Shown: positions 12,195-25,525, numbered from the stretch's first letter. The stretch is 64,000 nucleotides of DNA from Daucus carota subsp. sativus (GCF_001625215.2 NC_030387.2:36355606-36419605), one strand, 5' to 3'. Numbers and translations: made by a program. The notes: generated from the sequence alone by a model not told the origin.

Positions 12195-12766
12195 TTTTCT
12201 TGATCCTTAACTCGAAAAACACAGAATAATAATAATGCTATGAGAAATGTGAGAGTGAGAGCTGGTGGAGTACGGCCACCATGAGGCAAAGAACAAGCCA
12301 AAGGGTGGAGAAGAGGAATGGTATGAATGGAAAAGGATGCATGGGATCCTAAAATAACTAAATCAAGCATGCAAGAAATGGTCTCACTTCTTTTCTCCTA
12401 TTTCACTGCTGGTGAAGCCACCTAATTAACCTACCGAGATTTGGGTGGGGAATTTTTGATTTTTCATCTCCTCAAAAGGATTACAGAAATTAAAATTTGT
12501 ATACAAAAAAATAAATCCTTATAGAATATTTACCGAATATACCAGAAATATCTTTTGTGATTTACCATCTTTTTAAAATATTTGTAAAAATATTAATTTT
12601 TAGAAAATATTTAGAAAAGTACAGTCTGCAAATAGATGCAACTTTGCTGCTGTGTTGCAAGTATGATATATCGGGTTGTAAGTACGTTTGCATATGATTG
12701 CATACAGTTTTGAAAAAGATATAACATTTTCACAAGAAAATTTAAAATTTGGACACTAACCCCAAT

Positions 12767-12978
12767 CCTTATACCATTGTTATTACCTGTGGACTATTTT
12801 TTTTTTATTTCAGACAATAGATTCTCACAAAATAGTACATGGTCAATAGAAAATAATCGGAAGAGAATCAAAGGTTTCAGAAGACAATAATTTTATTTTA
12901 TTTTTCATAAATTTATATTGCAATTATTTAGAATTTTCTATACTCAAAATTCATTACTAGAGTAAAATAGTGGAATTT
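12767..12978. repeat. Dispersed repeat, copy 1
   Basis: This segment and 13265-13466 align along their length: TATACCATT-TTATT, ATTCTCACAAAATA, AAAGAGAATCAAAG, AAAATTCATTA. Spacing is about 500 bp, same orientation. Divergence is substantial, so the duplication or the two insertions are old. No target duplications were found. Confidence 0.6.
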
Positions 12979-13264
12979 TAGTTTAGGAAAATGTTATACC
13001 AAGAGTACTTTTGTTAAATCTATAGCAAAAGAAGAATGAAAAGACAAAAATGTCCCTTCATACACAATAAACAGCCGTGAAAAAAATTAATGTAATGGTA
13101 ATTTGGTCTTTTAATGCTTTGTTACTCTGGAAATAAAAAAGTTCTGCAAATAATATTTCCCTTAGTTTATTAAATTGAAAATATTAGAACAACGCACATT
13201 AATCCATTGACCACACCCGAATAATTTCGATGCACAATATTTTTTATTTAAAAGGAAAAATTCT

Positions 13265-13466
13265 TATACCATTCTTATTGTGATCGGACTATTATTTATT
13301 TCATACAACAAATTCTCACAAAATAATAAATAACCAACAAAAATTTAATGAAAGAGAATCAAAGATTCTAGAAAATAATAATAATAATTTTATATATTCT
13401 GCTTTGTAAATTATTTAACGGTTATTCAAATTTTGCTATATTTAAAATTCATTATTGGGCTAAATT
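13265..13466. repeat. Dispersed repeat, copy 2
   Basis: Partner of 12767-12978, same orientation. It shares the order of conserved words but differs by many substitutions and small indels. Confidence 0.6.
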
Positions 13467-13557
13467 AATTGGAAATTTTTTTATTAAGATGAAAATATTG
13501 GATTGATCACACCCGAAATTAAGCAGATCATGTGTTCTTTCTATGTGAAAGACATTA

Positions 13558-14020
13558 GGGGGTGTATTGAATTGGGATTTTAAAGTAATTTTTTTCTTTC
13601 TATGAAATCCGAGGGTATTCGATTGATATTGTTTGAAATTCATTAAAATTTTGAGGTATTCAATTGGGATTTTAAATTATGCTACAAAACCTAGTGGTAT
13701 TCAATTGGGATTTTAAATTATGCTTTAAAATCCGGTGGTATTCAATTAAGATTGTTTAAAATTCATTAAAATCTGGTGGTATTCAAATGCTGGTGGATTT
13801 TTTTGAATTTCATAAAATGATGGATTTTGTGGCATTCTTCCATGTATTTTAAGTTTTTTGAAATTCCATCAAAATCAATGGGATTTTGAAGCATTGCGCT
13901 TAAATCCTATCAATTATTCGACATTTTATCAAGAATCCGCACAAAATCAAAATCATATACAGTCTATTAAAATACATGGACTAAAAACAATTTATTAAAA
14001 TCCTAATCGAATACACGTGT
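13558..14020. mobile_element. Harbinger-type MITE, about 463 bp
   Basis: Ends (GGTGTATTGAATTGGGATTT and AAAATCCTAATCGAATACAC) are imperfect inverted repeats flanked by TTA on both sides (13555-13557, 14021-14023), the 3-bp target typical of PIF/Harbinger. The left half contains several head-to-tail copies of a unit of about 40 bp with the word GGTATTCAATTGGGATTTTA. Confidence 0.6.
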
Positions 14021-14651
14021 TTAGTTTGGACAAGAAAGAAGATTATTGAAATTTAGACGCGGAAACACTTTAAATATGTAACTTGATTACATATGAGGAA
14101 GTACCTTACGATAATCCGTAACAATAGTTGGCAGAAAAATAAATAAATCCATAACAATATCTTCAAATAAATATATCTTCACGAATTTGAGCATTTCGAA
14201 AATTTATAACCAGGTAGACGATTTATCCCATCATAATCATCTCATTTCAGTCGTAGCAAAAATAATACAAAATAGTAAAAACATCTCACTAATCACAAAA
14301 AATTATAATTAATTATCAATCATTAATTTATATATTTCCCATTAAGTAATTTAATTTATACTAATCCAAGTTAAAAATTAAAATGGAGAAATAGAAATGA
14401 GGAGGCACAATTTTTATTTGACAAATAATTAGAAAAATGAAGAAATAGACCGATATAAAACAAAAAGGGTAGATAGGTCCTTGGGCGCATCCGATTCGTA
14501 GGCTGGATCTTGAGCGAGCGAGCAAGCGAGCCAAACCACAGCCCCTGGATCTTGGAGCCACCACTAACCAGATAATCAAGTCGATCCAGAGATAAAACAC
14601 TCCATCTCCTCCTCCTAATTCACTGCTCTAGCTTCTTTGTTTGTGTCAACC

Positions 14652-14703
14652 ATGAGCAAAGGACCTGGTCTCTTCTCAGACATCGGCAAAAAGGCCACCG
14701 GTA

Positions 14704-14762
<59 letters not shown>

Positions 14763-16513
14763 CTCCCTCTCCCTCCCTCTCTCTCTCCATCTCTCTCTCT
14801 CTCTCCCTCTCCCTCCCTCTCTCTCTCTGTCGCTCTTTCGATCCCCTCACCCTCGATTTGTTAAATATAGTGCTAATCGCGTTGTTTCATCTTGCAGATC
14901 TGCTCACTAGAGACTATGTTTCCGATCAGAAGTTCTCGGTTTCCACCGCTAGTGATACCGGCGTGGTTTGTACTCTCAATTCTCTTATCATTTTATTTCT
15001 ATTTTTTTTTGGATCTTCGAATGAGCGTACTCTGTTTGGCTTTATAATATCACTGGTTAACTAATCTATGTTATGTCAAGTATAAAATTATGTTAAGTAA
15101 AAAATGATGGAAGGATGTATTTGTGTGATTTATGTATATATCGAGTACATTTTTATTTTAAAACCTCTTGATATATGAAACAAATTTATGACTATATGTT
15201 GATTTGAACGCTGATTTTGTTTATTTGATATTTACTTAATTACAGTATTGAATTCTAGTTGAAGGATATTACTAATTCTTGTACTGCTTTTTATAGAATG
15301 CAACCAGAGTAGATGCTAGATTTGTATGTTAGGTTATAAGAAAGGATTTTAAAAGTCAAAATCCGTGTAAGGAGCGAGGGAAGTAGTAGTGGAGTAGTAT
15401 ATTATATATACAAGCACATTTGTGTGTTTTGAACAGCTTAAATCCTATCAAAACTAATATTAAGGATGCTGGAGGGATTGAAGGACGGATACAAATTTTA
15501 AGGATACCGGAGGGAGTGAAAGATAGGAATCCGTCCGTTCTCTTCATTTCAAAGGCCTTGTTGATTTATAAGGAAGCATGATATGCAATAAAATGACGGG
15601 ATATGATTATGAAACATTAATATTTTGCATCCATCTAGGTTATGGTGATGCAATACGGCAGTTGTAGCAGATTTAAAATTATTACTTGAGTAGTTCTGCT
15701 GTGATATAATTTTGATGTTATCTTAAGATGGTTAATTTGATATTCACATGATCAATATTTAAGAGGAAGTTATTTGTCAACACCTCTGTCTACGAGTTTT
15801 AATCAAATGCTCTTGCAAAGAGCTCTCTGCGACTGAACCTGTTTGACTTGCCCAGTATATAACCAATGTTGTTTTGTCATTAATTTTGCATGGGAAGCTC
15901 TGCAAAATATCCTTACACTCCTTTGTTTCTCATTCCAAGTGACCGGTTGTCTGAACATGGGCTTTGTTTACCCTCTGATTTGAACTGCTCCTCTGTGTAG
16001 TACATTAATTTTTAACCTAGTTTTGGCTCACAATCATCTATTAATAAGTAATCACTTACTAGTCTGAAAAGCAGTGGTGACGTAACTAGGCGGAGCTGGA
16101 TGAGTGGATGTTAGGGCAAGTTGGGAAGTTGGGAGAGTAGCCAATTGGGTTGTGATGAGTTGACTGATCAGTGACGCAGAGGTTGTGGATCTGAGTGTGT
16201 GGGTCATTGACTGGGTCAAGAAACCATCTTGAACTAGATTTGGATAAAAATAAACACACACACACACACACATAGAAAGATGTGTTTTGTGTGGGTTATG
16301 TTTAAATGATTAAATCCTTGTTTGGTAGATAATCCTTCTCATTTAGGCGTGGCTTTTGAAAGAAAATAAAGTAAACCTTGAAGTCGTTGCTCTTGAAATA
16401 GAAAGATAAAGAAAACACACTCGCAGCTTGCCCAATGAGGAGTTAAGATCATAATGGAAAATCCCTTCTTGTTGTTCTGTGTGTGTGTGTGTGTGTATGT
16501 TTATGTATATATG

Positions 16514-16549
<36 letters not shown>

Positions 16550-18038
16550 GTGGGAGGGAGGGAAACCTTCAGTGGTTCTTCTTGAAGATAGACAGAAATA
16601 CTTTTAGTCCTTGCCGCTTGTCATTAATAATTTTAAATGAGGCTATTCACGATGACTATAGATATTGTGTGGCAAATGATTATTTAGAACCTGATGACAA
16701 CATATAATTATGATGGATATACTTAAATACGTAAGCTTTAGGACCACTTTGTTGTTTTATCTTATATTGTTTTTTGATATATTTTTATAGCTTCTGTCTC
16801 TCCACACAAATATCTAAATAATATATTTAGTTTCTGATTTTTGACTTGTCGACTAGCGAACAACTATCCAATGAGTTGTTGCCCTGTCAAGTTCCCTTGT
16901 CTACTTGCCCCGACTTACCGACGTAACAACCATGCTGGTTGTATAATTTTTTTTTTGATGCTTCGTTTGGTTTAGTATTACTCCCTCGTGATTTCATCTG
17001 AAAAGTGTACCCCTTCTGTTTTAGGTACTTACTTCGACTGCAGTGAAGAAAGGAGGACTATCAACTGGTGATGTCGCAGCACTATATAAATACAAGAATA
17101 CACTAATCAATGTCAAGTTTGATACAGAATCTAACGTGGGTTGCTTGCTACTTCATTCTTTTTTATATAATTATTGGGTTTTATTTTTTACACGTATTAA
17201 GCTGCTTATTTGTTGCTCTATTGTGTTCAGATTGCAACAACTTTAACCATTATGGACATTGTTCCATCGACAAAAACTATTGCTTCTATAAAGTTTCCAG
17301 ACTACAACTCTGGAAAGGTACATGTTTCAGCAAGTCTAAACTAGTACAACTGGCTGATTAAATTTGACATCCAGAAGTTAGTTTTACAGTGTATCCATTT
17401 TCTGTGTGCAGCTAGAAGTTCAGTACTTCCACCATCATGCAAACTTGACAACTGCTGTTGCGTTGAGTCAGACCCCTTCAGTTGATCTTTCAGCTACCAT
17501 CGGCACCCCCACATTTGCCTTAGGTGCAGAGGCTGTTTATCAGACTTCTTCTGGCAAGTTCACAAAATATACTGCTGGCATAACTATTACAAAACCTGAT
17601 GCTTGTGCTTCGATTATTTTGTAAGTAACTACTACTGTATTGTTGCAATAATTTAACATTGCTATTTCGTTTCTGGGTACTGGATATCTTTGGACTTTCT
17701 TCTCATCTGTTGCTCCTTCACTCTCATTCAGGGGTGAGAAAGGGGACTCAATAAAGGCGTCATATGTGCACCATTTAGATTCATCGAAAAGGAGCGCAGC
17801 TGTTGGGGAGATTAGTAGAAGGTTTTCAACAAATGAGAACACATTTACAGTGGGAGGGCTATATGCCGTTGACAGCCTTACATCTGTAAAAGCGAAGCTT
17901 AACAATCACGGGAAGTTGGGAGTGCTCTTGCAGCACGAGGTCATACCAAAATCCCTGTTGAGCCTTGCTAGCGAGTTTGACACCAAGGCATTGGACAAGA
18001 CTCCAAAATTCGGCCTGGCCCTTGCTCTAAAACCTTGA
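14652..18038 (+). CDS. VDAC: Mitochondrial outer-membrane porin (VDAC)
   Basis: Six exons: 14652-14700, 14898-14965, 17025-17135, 17231-17317, 17412-17620, 17732-18038, giving 276 aa, the usual plant VDAC length. The protein forms the beta-barrel channel for metabolites and ATP across the outer mitochondrial membrane. The N-terminus MSKGPGLFSDIGKKATDLL is the conserved N-terminal helix, followed by DYVSDQKFSVST. The C-terminal segment HGKLGVLLQHEVIPKSLLS and a final ALKP are typical of the family. No cleavable presequence is expected or seen. An AATAAA polyadenylation-type signal lies at 18112-18117, about 75 nt past the stop. Intron 1 starts with a CT microsatellite five bases after the splice donor. 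Intron 2 is unusually long (2.06 kb) and includes CA and TG repeats. Confidence 0.96.
14706..14828 (+). repeat. CT-rich microsatellite in porin intron 1
   Basis: Mostly (CT)n with CCCT interruptions, beginning five bases after the 5' splice site of intron 1. GA/CT tracts near transcription starts are known binding sites for plant BASIC PENTACYSTEINE proteins; a role here is inference. The ORFs through it on both strands are low-complexity by-products. Confidence 0.95.
16254..16271. repeat. (CA)n microsatellite in porin intron 2
   Basis: Short run of CA dinucleotides within the long second intron of the porin gene. Confidence 0.9.
16478..16546. repeat. (TG)n microsatellite in porin intron 2
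   Basis: TG dinucleotide run broken by TATGTTTATGTATATATG in the middle, still within the long second intron of the porin gene. Confidence 0.9.
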
Positions 18039-18931
18039 TGTGATTTTTCTGCCGAGTGGTCCTTTTTCTTGCTTGCAATTTTTGTCCGGGGCGCTCTCAA
18101 GAAGAGCATGCAATAAATAGTTGGCATATACATTTCTTTTTAGGTTCTCAGTTACTATGGTTATGTTGCTTTAGTAATTCATACCATTGGCCCTTTTCGC
18201 AATTCCTTGTTTCTGTTTTCCCCTTACCGGAGGCATTTGAGATATATGCACATTCTGCTTTAATTTAAGGTGATTTACCTTTGATTTTCACATTTTGCTC
18301 GTCACTTCCATTCAATTTTTTTTTTCCTAAATAAGGCTGGTACATGGTATTCCTCTTCCTGTTTTACCACCCAAACATAGATCATAGATGGGCCACTGCA
18401 CAAGTACACAGTGTGGCTCTTATTGCTGTACTCTTTTTATTGTTGGTCACTCCCTAGCCTACTATTGATACCCAAATTCCCGGCTTCATCAATGCTGAGT
18501 TTTTTTAAAATCAAGGAATTTAGACATTTAGTCGCAGGATAAATGTTTTTATTAACAAAATTTCCCAAAGAGATTATCGGCCAGGCTAGGTTATTTTTTC
18601 ATATTAAATTTAAAAACCAAATAATTATGGAAAATGAGTTGAAATGATGTAAAATGGAGCAGTAAAAGATTTAAAATTCAAAAGAGGGGGAGGAAGTGAA
18701 AGGGGAATTAGAGGGAAGGTAGCCATAAATAAGGGTGGCATTAATGAATCCTCACATGCATGCAATGAATGCACTTACCAAAAACCATAGAGATACCATC
18801 AGTAACCCCCCAATCCATTCCAATCCCAATTCTTGCAATGCATTTATTATTTAAGTTTGGGGTTTAGTGTGTTTTTCTATTTACCACTTTCAGACAAATC
18901 CTCCGACATCATTCCTCGATCTCATAAACAA
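18039..18931. other. Gene-free stretch between porin and BTB genes
   Basis: 3' flank of the porin and promoter of the BTB/NPH3 gene. No repeat with clear ends was found. An in-frame upstream ATG at 18833 would extend the BTB protein by 33 residues, but that extension is hydrophobic and looks like translated leader. Confidence 0.5.
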
Positions 18932-21900
18932 ATGGAAGAGGGAGCAGTGCAGTCCCCCAAGAGCAACATGCGGCGGAAATGGCCACACTTAGGGGCAGTC
19001 GAGACCATCTATGAGGAGGAATCAGAACATGATCAAGAACAAGACGACGATGATGACGACGATGATGAAGATTGCACGGATTCCACCCCTTCCGATTCGA
19101 TCATCACCTCCCCTCCCACCTCCCTCCATTCTGCTGTCAAAGCATGGTAAGTTTTTCTTCACATTATTAGTAATTTCTTGTTTTTTTTTTTTTAATTTTT
19201 TGCTCAGTGTGTTACAGTAAAATTGAATCATTCATTTCCGCATTTTAATATATCCTGCTCGTATAGCATAAGGAGAAATATTTCTACATTAAGTGGTAGG
19301 ATGATTGTTAAACTCACTGAAACAATTAGATTGTATTATTAGCAATTATCCTTTATTTGAAGGCGTGTTATGTTTGAGTAAATCCAAAATAAGATAGTAC
19401 TATAAAGCCAAAATTTGGAAGGCGTCCAAAACTAAATAATTATGCATAAGTTAAAATGAATTTTTGTACTAACTGATCAACGAGTTTGGTTCATAAAAAT
19501 TATAAGAGAAGTGATACCTTTCCAACGAAATTTTTTGTAATTTTGAATGTTTCTTATGTTGTTAATAATATTTCAATAGTGTAATCTTGTCATTGTTTTT
19601 TTTTGGATTAAATTTTCATTATACTAAATAAATTTCACATTTTTTGCCAAGTACTCTTTACAGAAGCAAGTGTCTCCCTTCTTTTAGTAAATGAAACTTT
19701 CTTCTTCAATAGATGTCTTGGACACATTATCAAATAAAATAATACCAAAAATTGAGTGAAATTTAGTCATGGTAGCTCATTTTATTAATGACAATTTGGA
19801 AAGATAATATGCAGTACATAATAATAAAATAATGATAAGTGGTCAAAAATCAATCTTTAAATATTATGTTAAATTTTTAGTTTCCAAAATTCAGACCCAT
19901 AAACTTTGATTGTTACCTTATCAGTAAATGCCTCCAAAGACCAGATTGACTGAAATCTTTAGATACTGTGTTAATTCTTTGTTACTGTACTAATTTTTTA
20001 CTTAACTAAAATTAGACCACAAATATTGATTGTTAAAGAGCAATTTATGAAGATACAATTGACTTGCGTTTCTCCTCATTGTATTAAAAGAGCTCTGGCA
20101 ATGTACTGATCTATGCAGGACTATGGCAAAGGAGCGTGAAACTGATGTTGCAATACATGTTCAAGGTTCTTGTTTTTGCTTGCACAAGGTATGTAATATA
20201 TTTACTACCAGTTTGATGATCTTCAAAAATGTGTCTATTCTTTTGTAGTTAAAGATGATTAATGTATATGCTTATTTCGCTTATTTTAGATCTGAAATGT
20301 GATCGCCGTATGATTTTGTATTATTGTTGGGCGTTATAATCCAACCATACATCATGTTGTGGCCTCAATAAGGGAAAAATTAGCTTATAAGTTTAAAAAT
20401 GTATGTATTTTTCACCACAAAAGCTACTTCTAATACCTCAATATGGTAACATGGTTTTTGCCATATTAAACGTTCATCTCAAATATTCTTTCAGCAGCCG
20501 TGCATGGATGTGTTTTGCTTATCACATAGATGTTTAACTACAGGTGATACACAGCACACACCATCGCTCTGAAGCCTGATATTCCACGCAATGAGGGTCT
20601 ATTCTTTCCTTCCAACTTTTACATATTTTGTACATACAAAACCTTGCACAGTTCTGGTATCTGGTATCCCGAACTTATGTTTTGAATTGGTATCTTTAGT
20701 TTTGTAAGAAGAGCCAGTGTTATAAATATTACCATTTACCACCACATCTAAGCCAGGTTTCTGGAACTGAAATATGCTGTTACTATTGTCGACTCGTACA
20801 AGCCCTTTCCACATTCAAAATCATCTGTTTGTTTTGGGAGCTTTAGGAATAAAACGTTTACTTTTATAAAAGTTGATATACTTAGTCATATTGGGTGAGC
20901 TCTCAAAAGAATCAAAAGGTAGGAGCCTGCAGCTTAATAATAGCAACGTGTTCTTGGAAGGCTGATTGGTATATACGACAACATTTTCTGATACACGTGT
21001 ATAGCGCAACATACAACTACAAGTATAATCTGGCAGGTTAAGACGTTAAGACGGGATATGCTAATTCTTGTAATTTTTGGAAATTTAAAGATCAACTTTA
21101 ATACCAAAGATGATCCTACAGCTATCATGAAAAGCTGGTATGTCTAGCTGTGTAGGACATATAAACTGTCAAGCTAAAGGTGAAAGGAATGCAAATATAA
21201 AGTTAGTGGTCTCAAAAGTTAAATTATTATTGACTACTGCTGTAACCTTTCTCTGTATGAGCATGGATCTATATAATTTACGACTCATCTGCTTCTTCAC
21301 AGGAACCCCTTACGTCCAAGAGTAGTTACCTGAAACGCCTCTTGAAAGAATCATGCCGAATAACAGTCTCCCCTCCGTTAAATATAACAGCAAAAACATT
21401 TGAACTCATTGCAGATTACTGTTACACCGGAGCCATTGTCATTACTCCTGTCAACGTTGCCTCTCTCAGAATTGCAGCCGAATTGCTGGAAATGTCAAAT
21501 GTAGATGATGGAGCCACCAAAGGCGAGAATTTGCGCCAGAAGACTGAAACATATTTCCGGAGAGCCATTGCTGTTAACAAAGAATATGCATCCATTGTTT
21601 TACGGTCCTGTCTTTCACAGATGCCTGAGGCAGAGACATCAGCTAATCTTGTGAGCAAATGTATTGAAGCATTGGCTTTAGTAGATGACAGAGATAACGT
21701 TGTAGATTATCTCCAAGATATTAAAACAGTGCACTGTGAAGATTTTCGATTAATTGCAGAATCCTTGTACAAGAAGTTAACTAGGACGGAGGGGCAGGAC
21801 TTGTTATACCGAATCGTTGATCTTTATTTTAAGGTAAACATTTATCTTTAACAGAATCATATCTTTCTTGGTATAACGTATATACATATATCTCAAATAT

Positions 21901-22856
21901 TTTAGTTTATAAGCACAAGGAGAGGATAAATGTGAATACGATGAACACATGACCTTGTTGCTGGGGGTTTAGGGCCTCATCCTTTATAAAGATAACATAT
22001 AGTTTATATACATCAAGTCCCCATAAATTAAATTTCGACACCCCAGGGTCCTTCCTGCTCATTACCTTGTTACGTTCTGCTTATATACATGGAAATATAT
22101 GTTGATGATAACTGTAATCTGCAATTTTTACTGCAGGAGTACACTGGGAACATAACAGATGAACAGAAAATGGGAATATGCAATTACATAGACTGCAACA
22201 TTCTCTCCCCTCAGCTCCTCGTGCATGCAGTTCAAAATCCTAGACTGCCATTAAGGTTTGTTGTTCAGGCAATGTTCATCGAGCAGCTAAACACTCGTCG
22301 CACAGTCATATCTGCTGCAAACAACCATGAAATCAAGAGAACTTATTATGAGAGTCCAGAGTCAGATACCCTGGGTGCATTACTCCAGCGTGACGCTGCA
22401 CTACGCCAAGTGGCTCAACTGAAATCAGCAATGGATGCCACAAGCTCGCGCATTCAAAGCCTGGAGAAAGAACTAAGTGTAATGAGGCAAGTTGTTCAAG
22501 ATAGCTCTGTGGTAGCAAGTAGTCAGATTGATTCTGGTAGATCTGCGAGCTTTAGGCTGGATTTGGAGAGGAAGGTGGGGAGAGGACAAGCAGGATCGGC
22601 TTCTGCATTGAGTTACCGTAGTTTTAGAAGGAAAGAGAGGAAAATCTCAGATGAGGAACAAAGTTGGGGTGATAGTAGCAGCATCACAAAGGCTGAGCAG
22701 AAGAATCTTGGAAGAAGGTTGATGAACGGATTGAAGAGTGCGTTCGGTGTAGGGACCTCTAACAAGAAGAATACTTCCCAGACAAGCGGTGGGAGCAAAG
22801 TGGATGGAGGCATTGGAAGAGAAGGTGAATATAAAAATTTGGAGATTTTAATGTGA
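18932..22856 (+). CDS. BTB/POZ and NPH3 domain protein (NRL family)
   Basis: Four exons: 18932-19146, 20119-20188, 21303-21833, 22137-22856; phases join to 511 aa. NPH3/RPT2-like proteins act as CUL3 ubiquitin-ligase adaptors or phototropin-signalling scaffolds at the plasma membrane. Seen: an acidic run at residues 28-47 (mostly Asp); a BTB start at about 79-95 (TDVAIHVQGSCFCLHK) continuing with SYLKRLLKESC; and NPH3-type sequence ending in YIDCNILSPQLLVHAVQNPR and the LPLRFVVQAMFIEQL block (about 308-323). A coiled coil follows at about 350-392, then a basic, Ser-rich tail. At 511 aa it is shorter than NPH3 or RPT2 and resembles a small NRL subgroup such as Arabidopsis At3g49900, from memory. 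Introns 1 and 2 are about 1 kb each. Confidence 0.92.
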
Positions 22857-22984
22857 TAAAAATATCTACCTGTTCACCAGCAGTTTGTCTGGTACCTAGT
22901 TGCTGCGCTTCCTCTTTTTTCTATTTCTATTGATTTATTACTTTATCGTTTTGCACACACTTGTTGTGTGTAGATAATTGCTTG

Positions 22985-23515
22985 AGAGTCGTCAGTCGAG
23001 ACAGATTCAGTCTAGGTAGTAGAGTTTGAAGCTTCATGCACCCAGACATTTTATGTTTTGATCATCTTTTACCCCCTAATACAGTGGAGGCAGAAGTTGT
23101 GTTTAACCTGGCATGCGTTGATTTTGAATAATTATTAGGTTGTGTTCACTTGAATGGAATGGAATGGAGACAGAACGAAACGAAATTTGTACCATAAATT
23201 AGGGATGATTAGAGAACTTGTGTATAATTTTCATTCTTTCAGTCATTTATTACAACTATTTGAACCTGAAATCTAACCTACATATTTTGGAAGGAATGTT
23301 CATTCTACTCCTCATCATGTTTTCATGCAATCTTAATTCTAAGTAATTTAAACTCACTCATATATGATCACTATCGTCTCATATTTTCTTCTTTGATCAT
23401 AAACGTTCTTTATAATTTTCCATTTCATTCTCCCCTTATTCCATTCCGTCCAAGTAAATACAATCCTTAGTTTTTTCTTCTTCACTAGTTCCCAGAGAAA
23501 CGATTGCAGCAGTAA
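22985..23515. repeat. Segment duplicated at 46.2-46.4 kb, copy A
   Basis: After removing the MITE at 23138-23466, this aligns with 46205-46412: GAGACAGATTCAGT, GAGGCA, CCAGAGAAACGATTGCAGCA. It begins about 130 bp past the BTB gene stop. Nature unknown. Confidence 0.7.
23138..23466. mobile_element. Harbinger-type MITE with empty-site support
   Basis: Ends GGTTGTGTTCACTTG and CAAGTAAATACAATCC are imperfect inverted repeats, with TTA on both sides (23135-23137, 23467-23469). The related segment at 46.3 kb runs straight through the position without the element, an empty site. Confidence 0.8.
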
Positions 23516-24885
23516 GCAAAGAGAATAATACTACGGGACAGAGTCTTTCTTGACCGTATAAAGATTGATCTGTAGTAATCGTATTCACATCTGATGTTGA
23601 AATGTGTGGTGGTTCTGGGCGCTATGCAAACGGTGGTTCAGATTTGCTGTCACTACAAGCGTGCGCATCTTTCTTATCTTCAATGAGAAATGTAAACCTC
23701 TGGTTAATCACCACTACGGGTAAACAAGTAGCTTTCACAAATTTCCTTTCAGTGCTTCAAACGTTAAAGTATTACAGGACAGAGGACAGAGTCCTTCTTC
23801 ACCGTATAAAGCTGTTTTTTCCTAAATCACGAGGAGTTTTGAATTCCATGCCAAAGAGTCGGTGATTGTTGTATTTCACATCTTTAGCAGCGTCTAGTTT
23901 TTTCTCTCATGCCTATTTTTTTAACTATTCATTACTTTTAAGAGAAAAGATCTCATTTATAACAATTTTCACGAGTAATGTCCAAAATATCATAATTGTG
24001 AGAAATGACCAGAAATATCATGTATTGACGTAGGATAATCCGGCATTTTGAATTTTTGAAAAAAAATACTAAGTTGTATTATTTTTAGGTTTGAAAATCA
24101 CTACACTACATTATATGATGTTGACGTTTTAGAGTGAAACACTACATGAAATAGTATGATGACTTCAAAACGCTAGACGAGCCGAAGTTAAAGAAGTGAA
24201 AGAGGGATGAACGTCGCACGTTCTCATGTTTGCAAGACGGTATTTAGACCATCTTCTCCGATAATGATATTTGGGGCCTTATCCCTGATAAATATAATGG
24301 ATCAGGTAACACCCACCGATATCATTTAAGATTTTATCATCTTTAGTTTCTCACTGGCTCATTGTATGTAACCCTTGGAAGTGGGTTGCAATGTAATTTC
24401 AAGGAACAGCGCTGTGGCAGAGTTGGTATCTGAAATCTGACATGAAAATTGTTCTCATCCTTGATGGTGATAGTGTTCGGCATGATCTAGACAGTGACCT
24501 CTCGTCTCGAGACGTTCGACAAATCGGGATCTGTTGTCAATCCCATCCCTCTATTCATGGCAGATGATGTGAGAAGTGAAAACTTCACTCAGGCAAAGCT
24601 TTTTCCAAGTGCTGGAGTACTTATTTCCTTTGCTATGTTTGAATATCATGCACAAACACTGGTTGTCGATACACAATATTGAATGCGTATAAGGACCTCT
24701 AAGAGAAAGTAAACTACAAGTCCATTACTATGAATGCAATACAAGAACCTAAGAATGTTTCCTACAATTATCTCAACTATATGTATAATCTCAAATTTTG
24801 CTCGAGTTGGTTTTTGGTGATGCTCGAGTTAGATTTTATAGATTTATTCTTGCAAACCCGATGTCCGGGTGACACCCTTTTATTT
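23516..24885. other. Gene-free stretch
   Basis: No supportable gene. A short direct duplication (ACAGAGTC-TTCTT-ACCGTATAAAG) occurs at about 23537 and 23788. A 62-codon ORF at 24494-24682 has no recognisable product and no splice partner. Confidence 0.5.
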
Positions 24886-25149
24886 GAACAAAAAGAGTAA
24901 ACTACAAAGTGTGTACTTGAAGTATGCAAGTTATGCATTTTGTGTACCTGAACTATCAATTGTGCATTTTGTGTATCTAAAGTTTGAATTTTGGTGCAAT
25001 TAGTGTACTGCCGTCAACTTATAGTAACGGAGTTAACCAGGAGAAGAATGAGCGTTGATGTGAATGTTTGTTCTGCACGTTGTCCAACACCGAGTAAATA
25101 TTTATATTTCGTTTAGGCATTGATAGACTTTCTAAAAAAAAATCTATCA

Positions 25150-25410
25150 CACGATATAGGGACCGTTTGGGTGAGTTTAAAATAAGTGCTTCTTGCTTAA
25201 AATAAAAAAGTGAAGTAGAAGTTAGAAATTAGTTAAGGCTTATAAGTGATTAAAGTGTTTGGAAAAAAGTAGAAGTCGTGAAATAAAAGCTAGAAATCCT
25301 AGCTTTTTATAAGTGCTTCTCGACTTTTTACGCAAACGGTACGAATAAGTGCTTCTAACTTAAAATTCCAGAAGCGGGGCTTAAAAGCCCCCGCCAAACA
25401 CCCACATAAA
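25150..25410. mobile_element. Nested hAT-like hairpin element (approximate ends)
   Basis: Outer words GACCGTTTGGGTGAG and CCGCCAAACACCC are roughly inverted, and the inner part is rich in AAGTGCTTCT and its complement. Ends are approximate and no target duplication could be confirmed. Confidence 0.45.
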
Positions 25411-25525
25411 CTCCTAAAATTTGAATTGCAACCACCTTTTTATTTTTGTTTTTATGAAAATAATAATTTTATGAATTTTCTTTAATAAAAACGAGATACG
25501 ATTATTTAAGTATTTCTATTAAATA

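Larger units (their letters stand above)
12195..14651. other. Intergenic region between divergent genes
   Basis: Promoter side of both the Ca2+ pump (-) and the porin (+). It holds a diverged repeat pair (12.77 and 13.27 kb) and a Harbinger-type MITE (13.56-14.02 kb). The last 600 bp before the porin start are MITE-free. No distinct core promoter motif could be assigned with confidence. Confidence 0.5.

Noticed and set aside
14620..14864. Arg/Glu and Ser/Leu repeat ORFs
   Set aside because: Translations of the CT microsatellite on the two strands. The same applies to 33245-33518 beyond the first exon.
17540..17905. 121-codon minus-strand ORF
   Set aside because: Antisense to porin exons 5 and 6 and crossing their intron; explained by the porin coding sequence.
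18833..18931. Upstream in-frame start for the BTB/NPH3 gene
   Set aside because: The 33 added residues are hydrophobic and unlike the family's N-termini; the ATG at 18932 is followed directly by polar, acidic sequence.
23602..23865. 87-codon ORF
   Set aside because: Contains half of a local direct duplication and has no recognisable product.
24494..24682. 62-codon ORF
   Set aside because: Reads fairly protein-like but has no recognisable family, no splice partners and no promoter motif.
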